Shown: one piece after another, positions 33,062-40,131 of the stretch
How positions within the stretch are numbered: the first letter of the stretch is position 1
Layout: each line of letters starts with the position of its first letter
Translations under genes and position numbers: made by a program
From: Lachnospiraceae bacterium
Lineage (GTDB): Bacteria; Bacillota; Clostridia; Lachnospirales; Lachnospiraceae
NCBI GenBank assembly: GCA_024695575.1
Contig: JAILHY010000118.1
Span: forward strand, 1-53,887
Direction: 5' to 3'
DNA length: 53,887 nt
Notes under the pieces: generated by a model
Databases searched by the model: none
What the model was told of the DNA's origin: nothing
Seen by the model: only the letters and a program-made list of their open reading frames with translations

Positions 33062-33784
33062 CTATTCGCTCTTAACTACGGGAGCGACTTTTGTTTCAAA
33101 TTTGTAGCCCACACTCCAGATGGTACTTATCTTCCACATCTCGTGGTCTTTGATCTTCTCGCGAAGACGCTTGATGTGTACGTCCACCGTTCTTGTGCCG
33201 CCGGCGTACTCGTAGCCCCAGATCTTATCGAGGAGATGCTCTCTTGTAAATACGTGATTGGGAGAGCTTGCAAGGAAAAATAAAAGTTCTAACTCCTTGG
33301 GTGGCATGTCTATGGTCTCTCCGTTATAAACAACGGAATAATTGGTAAGATTAACTGTAAGATCGGGATAGGAAACGGAACGCTCTCCCGCAGGCTCCGG
33401 CGCAGGTGCAACCTGCTTGGTGCGCCTTAATACCGCCTTGACTCTGGCAACAAGTTCCTTGGAATCAAATGGTTTCTCCATATAGTCATCCGCACCCAGC
33501 TCAAGTCCCAAAACCTTATCAAATACTTCGCCCTTGGCAGACAGCATGATAACCGGAGTCTGAGACTTGCTTCGGATCTCACGGCAGACCTGATAACCGT
33601 CTATTCCCGGAAGCATAAGATCCAGCAAAATAAGATCCGGTTCGTAACTTTCAAACAACTCAAGTGCCGACTCGCCGTCTCCCGCTATGGTGGTATCAAA
33701 ACATTCTTTTACCAGATACAAAGAAATGAGTTCGGCGATATTGTTATCATCATCGACTATAAGAATCTTCTGTTTACTTGCCAT
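33062..33784 (-). CDS. OmpR-family response regulator
   Basis: 240 residues. Receiver domain with acidic pocket LIVDDDN and phospho-acceptor aspartate in LILLDLMLPGIDG (about residue 54), threonine/lysine pair later (MLSAKGE, EKPFDSKEL); C-terminal winged helix with the recognition segment FTREHLLDKIWGYEYAGGTRTVDVHIKRLREKI-type pattern. ATG 33784 (MASKQKILIVD) is preferred to an upstream open start; G-rich SD just before it. First gene of the regulator-kinase-HtrA-like-YhaM-RlmD operon, 19 bases after mutS2. Confidence 0.93.
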   Translation of the reverse strand: MASKQKILIVDDDNNIAELISLYLVKECFDTTIAGDGESALELFESYEPDLILLDLMLPGIDGYQVCREIRSKSQTPVIMLSAKGEVFDKVLGLELGADDYMEKPFDSKELVARVKAVLRRTKQVAPAPEPAGERSVSYPDLTVNLTNYSVVYNGETIDMPPKELELLFFLASSPNHVFTREHLLDKIWGYEYAGGTRTVDVHIKRLREKIKDHEMWKISTIWSVGYKFETKVAPVVKSE

Positions 33785-33803
33785 CTTAACCCCCCGGTTT
33801 CCC

Positions 33804-36179
33804 TTACTTAAACTCAACTATCGTTACTCCCGCGTCACCTTCTCCATGCTCGCCGGAACGATAGGACTTGACATATTTGCATTTCTTAAGGAAATTGGCT
33901 ACCGCATTCCTAAGAGTTCCCGTACCTTTTCCGTGAACGATCCTGACGCTTGGCATATGGGACAGATACGCATCATCCAGGTATTTATCAAGGATCGCTA
34001 ATGCCTCGTCCACCGTTTTACCGATGAGATTGCACTCATAGGAGATGGAAAGGGACTTAGACATCTTGATGGAACCTGCACCGCTTGAATGCTTGATTCC
34101 GGGTGCCGTAATGGTTTCCTCCTGAACAAGCTCCAGATCCTTTATGTTGGTCTTGGTACGAATGATTCCGCACTGAACGAAAAGATCTCCCTTCTGGTCG
34201 GGAAGGGTGCTGACCGTTCCCTTAAGACCCATTGAAACAAGGCGAACCATGTCACCCAGATGCAGGTCTTTGGCGGAAAGGCCTTTTGCCGCTCTCTTTT
34301 CGTTCTTTATCGCAAGTTTATTGTTCTTAGAATTGATACCTTCGCGAAGAGCCGTACGTCTTGCTTCCAGATCCTTAAGGGATACCCCGCCGGTCTTCTG
34401 GATCATGCGTATACTCTCATCCGCAAACTCTTTGGCTTCCTCCAGGATGTCTCTTGCTTCCTCGTTGGCTTCGCGGATGATCCTGTCTTTGGTCGAAGCG
34501 ATCTTGTCAAGTTCAGCCTGAAGCTGTGCCTTTTCTTTGGCCATTCTTGCAAGCTCGGCGTCCATGGCTTCCCTGTCTCTTTCAACGGAAACGCGCTTGT
34601 TCTCAAGGTCCGTGATAACATCCTCGAACCTCTCGCTGCCTTCGTCTATCTGCTTGCGGGCCTCCTCGATTATCTCATCCGAAAGACCGAGTTTCTTTGA
34701 AATGGCAAAGGCGTTACTTTTACCGGGAATACCGATAAGCAGTCTGTAGGTGGGTGAAAGAGTCTCCACATTAAACTCGCAGCATCCGTTCTCCACGAAA
34801 GGTGTGGACAAAGCAAATACCTTAAGCTCGCTGTAATGCGTGGTTGCCATGGTACGTATCCCTCTGTCATGAAGGAAACTTAAGATGGAGATGGCAAGTG
34901 CCGCACCTTCCGTAGGATCGGTTCCCGCTCCCAGCTCATCAAAGAGGCAAAGGGAGTTCTCATCCGCGTGCTTGAGAATTTCAACTATCGTCTTCATGTG
35001 AGAAGAAAAAGTCGAAAGGCTCTGCTCTATACTCTGCTCGTCGCCTATATCCGCATAAACTTCGTTAAATACCGACAATTCCGTAAGATCACCTGCAGGA
35101 ACATGAAGTCCCGCCTGACCCATAAGCGTAAACAGACCAACGGTCTTAAGGGTAACAGTCTTACCACCGGTGTTGGGTCCGGTTATGACAAGAAGGTCAT
35201 AATCCTTACCGAGAGGCACATCCACGGGAACTACCTTCTTTTTGTCAAGAAGGGGATGACGGCCTTTCTTTATGTTGATCCTGTGCTCCGAATTAAATCT
35301 TGGACGCATGCCGTTCATATCCATGGCAAGACCTGCCTTGGCGAATACGAAATCAAGGGTCGTCATGAGCTCCATGTCCGTTTTAAGCTCGGTGATGTGC
35401 TCTCCAAGCATGGCGGAAAGATTGGCAAGGATGACTGCGATCTCTTTCTTTTCGTCAAGTTCCAGTTCACGGATCTTGTTGTTTAATTCAACCACCTGCT
35501 GGGGCTCGATAAACACCGTGGCTCCCGTTGAAGACTGGTCGTGGATCATACCCGAAACCTGGCCTCTGTACTCGCTCTTGACGGGTATGCAGTATCTGTC
35601 GTTACGCATGGTGATAACGGCGTCCTGCAGGTAGGTGCGCAATGAGCCGTTTACCATTTTGTTAAGTTCGTTATGGATGCTGTCATACGCAAGCTTCATG
35701 CTGCGACGGATCGACTTAAGTGTGGGACTTGCATCATCCGCAATGTCGCCGTCCTCGCTAAGTATGCAGCGGTCGATCTCATCTGCCGCGCGCTTCGCGG
35801 GCTCTAACAGATTAAAGTAATCATCCAGTGAATCCGCCGGATCTTCTTCTTTTTCCCGGACTCCGTATGAACGGACCCTGTTAACGTTTGTAAGGAACTT
35901 TGCAAAAGAAAGAAGTTCCGTGGGAAGAAGGGAACTGCCTATCTCCAGGGACTTAAGTGCGAAACTCAGATTTGCGTTGGATCCAAAAGAAATGCTTCCC
36001 TTCTTGAAAAGTCTTGTGAGGGCGTCTGCCGTATTCTGCTGCGCCCGTTCTATTTCCGATATGTCGGTCATGGGGAGAAGGTTACGGCACAGTTCCTTTC
36101 CCGGTGCCGAGGTAGCCTTGTCCTCAAGACGTTTGATTATTGTTGTGTATTCAAGTGTTGATAAAACCTTAGTATTCAT
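33804..36179 (-). CDS. mutS2: MutS2 recombination-suppressing/ribosome-rescue ATPase
   Basis: 791 residues. MutS-type core and ATPase with Walker A GPNTGGKTVTLKT (about residue 330), Walker B LCLFDELGAGTDP, followed by a long coiled coil (about 510-620) and a C-terminal Smr nuclease-like domain (SVRIVHGKGTGTLRNAV). There is no mismatch-recognition domain, as in all MutS2. ATG 36179 (MNTKVLSTLEY) matches the family start, but has no clear Shine-Dalgarno; the -10 box TATAAT ends only six bases away, suggesting leaderless translation (see 36186-36215). Confidence 0.93.
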   Translation of the reverse strand: MNTKVLSTLEYTTIIKRLEDKATSAPGKELCRNLLPMTDISEIERAQQNTADALTRLFKKGSISFGSNANLSFALKSLEIGSSLLPTELLSFAKFLTNVNRVRSYGVREKEEDPADSLDDYFNLLEPAKRAADEIDRCILSEDGDIADDASPTLKSIRRSMKLAYDSIHNELNKMVNGSLRTYLQDAVITMRNDRYCIPVKSEYRGQVSGMIHDQSSTGATVFIEPQQVVELNNKIRELELDEKKEIAVILANLSAMLGEHITELKTDMELMTTLDFVFAKAGLAMDMNGMRPRFNSEHRINIKKGRHPLLDKKKVVPVDVPLGKDYDLLVITGPNTGGKTVTLKTVGLFTLMGQAGLHVPAGDLTELSVFNEVYADIGDEQSIEQSLSTFSSHMKTIVEILKHADENSLCLFDELGAGTDPTEGAALAISILSFLHDRGIRTMATTHYSELKVFALSTPFVENGCCEFNVETLSPTYRLLIGIPGKSNAFAISKKLGLSDEIIEEARKQIDEGSERFEDVITDLENKRVSVERDREAMDAELARMAKEKAQLQAELDKIASTKDRIIREANEEARDILEEAKEFADESIRMIQKTGGVSLKDLEARRTALREGINSKNNKLAIKNEKRAAKGLSAKDLHLGDMVRLVSMGLKGTVSTLPDQKGDLFVQCGIIRTKTNIKDLELVQEETITAPGIKHSSGAGSIKMSKSLSISYECNLIGKTVDEALAILDKYLDDAYLSHMPSVRIVHGKGTGTLRNAVANFLKKCKYVKSYRSGEHGEGDAGVTIVEFK

Positions 36180-36185
36180 AGCGAT

Positions 36186-36215
36186 ATTATAACTCTCATC
36201 AATCTTTCCATTCAA
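36186..36215 (-). promoter_or_regulatory. Candidate promoter giving a leaderless mutS2 mRNA
   Basis: TTGAAT (36210-36215) and TATAAT (36186-36191) with an 18-base spacer, partly inside the end of trmL. The usual start, 6-7 bases after the -10 box, falls on the A of the mutS2 ATG (36179). Confidence 0.55.
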
Positions 36216-36693
36216 GCCTGTGGAGATGTCCGTGGCCTTCAAATCCGGCAAAATCCTGCTGCCTTAAAGCCTCATACAGGACTATGGCAACGGAATTGGC
36301 AAGATTAAGCGACCGTATCTGTGAAAGCATGGGGATACGGATGCAGTTATCCTTATTGTCCACCAGGATCTCTTCGGGAATTCCCGCAGATTCCTTACCA
36401 AACATAATAAAGTCGTCAGGGCCGAAAGAAACATCGGTATAGCACTGTTCCGCCTTGGTGGTGGCGTACCATATCTTAGCTCCCGGGTTCCTTGAAAGAA
36501 AGTCAGTGTAATTTATGTAAGTGTTAAGTTGTAAATGCTCCCAGTAATCAAGACCGGCACGCTTGATCTGCTTTTCGTCCAGCCTGAATCCCAGGGGCTC
36601 AATCAAATGAAGGGGCGTCCCCGTAGCCACACAGGTACGCCCGATGTTTCCGGTGTTTAAAGCAATTTCCGGTTGATGCAGTACTATATTCAT
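36199..36693 (-). CDS. trmL: tRNA (cytidine(34)-2'-O)-methyltransferase
   Basis: 164-residue stand-alone SPOUT methyltransferase that methylates the wobble ribose of certain leucine tRNAs. Knot motifs: EIALNTGNIGRTC (about residue 11), IMFGKESAGIP (about 96) and IPMLSQIRSLNLANSVAIVLYEAL (about 120). ATG 36693 chosen; GTG 36696 is in frame just before it. A 19-base hairpin separates a strong GGAGGG from this start (see 36701-36727). Ends with a TGATGA double stop, 20 bases from mutS2. Confidence 0.93.
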   Translation of the reverse strand: MNIVLHQPEIALNTGNIGRTCVATGTPLHLIEPLGFRLDEKQIKRAGLDYWEHLQLNTYINYTDFLSRNPGAKIWYATTKAEQCYTDVSFGPDDFIMFGKESAGIPEEILVDNKDNCIRIPMLSQIRSLNLANSVAIVLYEALRQQDFAGFEGHGHLHRLEWKD

Positions 36694-36700
36694 CACATGT

Positions 36701-36727
36701 ACCCTTCGGGTTGAAGGGTGCCCTCCT
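36701..36727 (-). promoter_or_regulatory. Hairpin between Shine-Dalgarno and start of trmL
   Basis: The aminotransferase stop is followed by GGAGGG (36726-36721), one C, then a hairpin ACCCTTC-aaccc-type loop-GAAGGGT (36719-36701), then seven bases and ATG 36693. Unfolded, the spacing is 27 bases; with the hairpin closed it is about 8, near optimal. A weak internal AAGGGT could be an alternative site. Confidence 0.55.
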
Positions 36728-37893
36728 TAGTCGTTTCTAAGCTTATTTACGAACCTTTCAAGCCTGATCATGGCTTCTTTTAAGTGTTCAAGGGAATAAG
36801 CATAGGAAATACGCAGGAATCCCTCACCGCAATCGCCGAAAGCGGTACCGGGAACGGCAGCAACCTTTTCTTCTTCCAGAAATCTTGTGGCAAACTCCTC
36901 GCTGGTCATGCCGAATTCCTTGATGCAGGGGAACACATAGAATGCTCCGTAAGGCTCGAAACAGTCAAGCTTCATTTCCTTGAATGCATTCAAAAGAAAC
37001 CGCCTTCTCTGGTCGTAAGCTTCCCGCATTTCCGCAATGTCCTCGTCGCCGTTTTTGATGGCTTCGATGGCGGCATACTGGCTGGTAGTGGGCGCACACA
37101 TGATGCAGAACTGGTGGATCTTGGTCATCTGACTGATGATCTCCTTGGGTCCGCAGGCATAACCAAGCCTCCAACCGGTCATGGCATAGGCCTTTGAGAA
37201 ACCGTTTATCATGATGGTGCGTTCCTGCATGCCGGGAAGTGATGCTATGGAAACATGTTTGCCCTTGTATGTGAGTTCTGCATATATCTCGTCGGATAGT
37301 ACGAATATGTCCTTTTCCACGCAGACCTTGGCTATGGCTACCAGGTCAGATTCCTCCATAATTGCTCCGGTAGGATTGTTGGGGAAAGGAAGGATCAAAA
37401 CCTTGGTCTTATCCGTAATGGCATCCCGTAATTCCTGCTCCGTAAGACGGAACTCGTTCTCGGCCTTAAGCTCGATGATAACGGGCTTTCCTCCTGCCAG
37501 AATGGTGCAGGGTTCGTAGGAAACATAGGACGGCTGGGGAATAAGAACCTCATCCCCGGAGTTGATCATTGCACGAAGGCCGATGTCTATTGCTTCGGAA
37601 CCTCCGACTGTGATAATTATTTCGGATCTGGGGTCGTATGAAACTCCGTATTTACGCTCGGTGCACTTGCAAATCTCTTCACGTAACTCAATAAGTCCCG
37701 AGTTGGAAGTATAGATTGTCTTGCCCTTTTCAAGGGAATAGATACCCTCGTCCCTTACATGCCAGGGCGTATCAAAATCAGGCTCGCCCACACCCAAAGA
37801 TATGGCGTCCTTCATCTCGTGCACTATGTCAAAGAACTTACGTATGCCCGAAGGCTTGAGCTTAACGACCTCTTCATTAAGCGGTATACTCAT
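36727..37893 (-). CDS. PLP-dependent aminotransferase, class I/II
   Basis: 388 residues, fold type I aminotransferase of the aromatic/aspartate type. PLP lysine in INGFSKAYAMTGWRLGYACGPKE (about residue 235), N-terminal LGVGEPDFDTPWHV, cofactor-contact YTSNSGLIELREEI and NNPTG (about 170). Start ATG 37893 overlaps the Lrp regulator stop as ATGA, so it is translationally coupled to the regulator. Substrate not determined; together they look like an amino-acid-responsive pair. Confidence 0.92.
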   Translation of the reverse strand: MSIPLNEEVVKLKPSGIRKFFDIVHEMKDAISLGVGEPDFDTPWHVRDEGIYSLEKGKTIYTSNSGLIELREEICKCTERKYGVSYDPRSEIIITVGGSEAIDIGLRAMINSGDEVLIPQPSYVSYEPCTILAGGKPVIIELKAENEFRLTEQELRDAITDKTKVLILPFPNNPTGAIMEESDLVAIAKVCVEKDIFVLSDEIYAELTYKGKHVSIASLPGMQERTIMINGFSKAYAMTGWRLGYACGPKEIISQMTKIHQFCIMCAPTTSQYAAIEAIKNGDEDIAEMREAYDQRRRFLLNAFKEMKLDCFEPYGAFYVFPCIKEFGMTSEEFATRFLEEEKVAAVPGTAFGDCGEGFLRISYAYSLEHLKEAMIRLERFVNKLRND

Positions 37894-38372
37894 AATGTTA
37901 TCTTCTCCCTTTCGTCAACGGGTTTCTTTGCAAGAACGGTGCCATGGTCTTTGTATTTCTTTAATACAAAGTGAGTTGCGGTGCTGATGACCGTTTCAAG
38001 GGTTGAAAGCTTATCGGACACGAACAAAGAAACCTCTTTAAGTGTCTTTCCTTCCAGGGATACAAGCAGATCGTATCCACCTGAAATCAGGTAAACCGCA
38101 TTGACTTCCGGATAGTTATAGATCCTCTCTGCTATGTTGTCAAAGCCCTGTCCTCTCTGAGGAGTTACCCGAACTTCGATAAGGGCTGTAACCTTCTCGA
38201 TGGATGTCTTTTCCCAGTCGATAAGGGTATGATATCCGCAGATGATCCCTTCTTCTTCCATGGCCTTAATCTCGTTGGCTACGGCAAGTTCATCGAGCCC
38301 CAGTATTACTGCAAGCTCCTTGATCCCGATGCGGGAATTTTTCTCTATTACTCCAAGTATTTTTTCTCTCAT
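37890..38372 (-). CDS. Lrp/AsnC family transcriptional regulator
   Basis: 160 residues: N-terminal helix-turn-helix (RIGIKELAVILGLDELAVANEIKAMEEEG) and C-terminal RAM ligand-binding domain (ALIEVRVTPQRGQGFDNIAERIYNYPEVNAVYLISGGYDLLV). Start ATG 38372 with AGGA seven bases upstream. Translationally coupled to the aminotransferase gene, probably its main target, in response to an amino acid. Confidence 0.93.
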   Translation of the reverse strand: MREKILGVIEKNSRIGIKELAVILGLDELAVANEIKAMEEEGIICGYHTLIDWEKTSIEKVTALIEVRVTPQRGQGFDNIAERIYNYPEVNAVYLISGGYDLLVSLEGKTLKEVSLFVSDKLSTLETVISTATHFVLKKYKDHGTVLAKKPVDEREKITL

Positions 38373-38395
38373 GATATTGTCCTTTCGTATCTGAA

Positions 38396-39340
38396 TCAGG
38401 GTCTTTCCAGGAAGCGCCTTGCTTCACCGTTAATTAGCACCCTGTCGTTACTGTCTGTTAAGATCCCCACTGTCGTTGCATCGATCCCCTCTTTGCCAAG
38501 GTTCATGATCAGTTCCTCCGCATTGGAAGTAACGGCTATGATCGCACCACCCGACACCATTTCATAGGGATTAAGATCAAAAAAGTTACAGATCTCTATA
38601 GTTTCCTGCATAACAGGGATCTTTCTTAAATCTGTTTCCAGTCCGACGCCCAAACTCTCCGCAATCTCCCAAAGTGCTGCAAAAACTCCGCCTCTTGAGA
38701 TATCATGCATGGCCGTTACGCCGGACTTCATGGCGATGGCCGCCGCCTTACGTACCGACAGGAGTTTACCGAAATCCTGTGCTCTGTATATCATGTCAGC
38801 AGGGAATTTGTTCATTAGCTCTTCCCGATGCTTATCTGCCAGTATCGCGGTGCCTTCTAATCCGATCTTTCCGATTATCACGACCGAATCACCGGGTCCG
38901 GCTTTTTTGGTTTCGACTGCTTCGTTTTCAATCGCTCCGGTTACGGTTACGGAATAAATGGGCTTTGACACGTCTTCGGAAATCTCGGTGCTTCCACCCG
39001 AAACCTGTATGTTTAGGTCATTACAGTAAGTCTCCAGCTCCCGCATGGTTTCTTTTAGCTGCTGCTCCTCAGTGTCTGCAGGGTAAACGGCAGTTAACTG
39101 TAACGCAATGGCCTCGCCGCCCTTAACCGCTATATTGTTGGCCGCAGAATAAACCGCGTGTTTCAGGCCACCGGATGCCGGATCCGCCACAGCAGTGCTT
39201 ACAAGAGTATCCCCGCCAAAGCACAAACGAGCGCAGTCTCCCCCGACGGTAGCTCCGACAAGGACTTCACTGCGCTTGCGCTTAATCTCTTTCAATATGG
39301 ACCTTTTAAGGACATTTTCCGGTATCTTGCCAACTTTCAC
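38396..39340 (-). CDS. AIR synthase/HypE-like ATP-binding protein
   Basis: 314 residues. PurM-type fold: GATVGGDCARLCF (N-terminal ATP/substrate part), AANNIAVKGGEAIALQLTAVYP, GDSVVIIGKIGLEGTAILA (about 150) and AMHDISRGGVFAALWEIAESLGV (about 210), the motif shared with HypE, ThiL and PurM. It lacks the C-terminal cysteine end of HypE and no hydrogenase genes are nearby, so the reaction is unknown. GTG 39340 start, weak site. Same direction as the small membrane protein gene upstream. Confidence 0.78.
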   Translation of the reverse strand: MKVGKIPENVLKRSILKEIKRKRSEVLVGATVGGDCARLCFGGDTLVSTAVADPASGGLKHAVYSAANNIAVKGGEAIALQLTAVYPADTEEQQLKETMRELETYCNDLNIQVSGGSTEISEDVSKPIYSVTVTGAIENEAVETKKAGPGDSVVIIGKIGLEGTAILADKHREELMNKFPADMIYRAQDFGKLLSVRKAAAIAMKSGVTAMHDISRGGVFAALWEIAESLGVGLETDLRKIPVMQETIEICNFFDLNPYEMVSGGAIIAVTSNAEELIMNLGKEGIDATTVGILTDSNDRVLINGEARRFLERP

Positions 39341-39367
39341 CCTGTGTACCGTCCCATTTAAATTGTA

Positions 39368-39475
39368 TCATGAAAAAGAATATGCTAACATAGGAATGAC
39401 CATAGCGAGAATAAGAATTATCACTATAATGGTCGTAAGCGTGCGCCTGTTTTTGCGATTATAAATGTTAAACAT
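39368..39475 (-). CDS. 35-residue single-span membrane protein
   Basis: Short open frame ATG 39475 to TGA at 39370-39368. The first 12 residues are basic (RKNRR); residues 14-32 form one hydrophobic helix (TTIIVIILILAMVIPMLAY). AGGTGA lies just upstream and a near-consensus promoter at 39510-39538 precedes it, so it is likely expressed. I recall similar small membrane proteins in Lachnospiraceae, but no function. Probably co-transcribed with the AIR-synthase-like gene 27 bases downstream. Confidence 0.72.
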   Translation of the reverse strand: MFNIYNRKNRRTLTTIIVIILILAMVIPMLAYSFS

Positions 39476-39509
39476 AAGTCACCTGAAATTACCTTTCCGA
39501 ATGGAGTTA

Positions 39510-39538
39510 ATTATACTAAATGTATTGGAAATTTGCAA
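39510..39538 (-). promoter_or_regulatory. Promoter of the small membrane protein/AIR-synthase-like operon
   Basis: TTGCAA (39533-39538) and TATAAT (39510-39515), spacer 17, about 30 bases before ATG 39475. The -35 box lies inside the first codons of the divergent plus-strand gene at 39520. Confidence 0.7.
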
Positions 39539-40128
39539 CCTTAGCCATAATCTTCATATTCTTCGCCTGGTGCTATATCGAGATCAAGCTTCGTTCCAGA
39601 AAAGACGATGAGATCGAGAATGCCTTCTGGGAAAGGGAGGAACGTGCCAATTCCGTTCGCCGTAAGCCCATAGACGGCCTTGATTACATCAAAGTCCCTT
39701 CGGATCTTCCAAGGGATCTTCTTCCCGATCACCCTGAAATTCCCGAGATAGTCAGGACCGTTGATCGTATCTCAAAAGAAAATATTCTGAATCTCACGGG
39801 CTACTCAAACACCGATCTTAAGCTTGAATACGGCACCGCCAACATTACAGCCCTTTCCATGTACGACCAGAACTATACGGCACTTGTGACCACTCTTCAG
39901 AAATGGGCGGACATTCTTCTTGATAATGAATACGAAGCCGAAGCTGTACGCATCATGGAATTTCTGGTATCCACCAGGGTCGATATCGGAAGGACCTACA
40001 GGCTTCTTGCGCGCTACTACTTAAATAACGGTCGCTCCGATGATTTTGAAGGACTTAAAAGGACCGCTTCGGAACTAAAGTCCTTAAGCGGCCCTCATAT
40101 ACTTGAATCACTTAACGATATGGGTTAA
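39520..40128 (+). CDS. Membrane-anchored hypothetical protein with TPR-like region
   Basis: 202 residues. N-terminal signal anchor (residues 4-19, FATLAIIFIFFAWCY), a charged linker, then a helical TPR-like C-terminal half (ALVTTLQKWADILLDNEYEAEAVRIMEFLVSTRVDIGRTYRLLARYYLNNGRSDDF-type pattern). Function unknown. The only Shine-Dalgarno, GGAG at 39503-39506, is 13 bases from ATG 39520. It is convergent with the GLUG gene, only 3 bases apart. Confidence 0.75.
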   Translation: MYWKFATLAIIFIFFAWCYIEIKLRSRKDDEIENAFWEREERANSVRRKPIDGLDYIKVPSDLPRDLLPDHPEIPEIVRTVDRISKENILNLTGYSNTDLKLEYGTANITALSMYDQNYTALVTTLQKWADILLDNEYEAEAVRIMEFLVSTRVDIGRTYRLLARYYLNNGRSDDFEGLKRTASELKSLSGPHILESLNDMG

Positions 40129-40131
40129 ACC

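Noticed and set aside
39489-39517. Plus-strand TTACCT-17-TATACT promoter for the 39520 gene
   Set aside because: The -10 box ends only two bases before the ATG, so transcription would start inside the gene.
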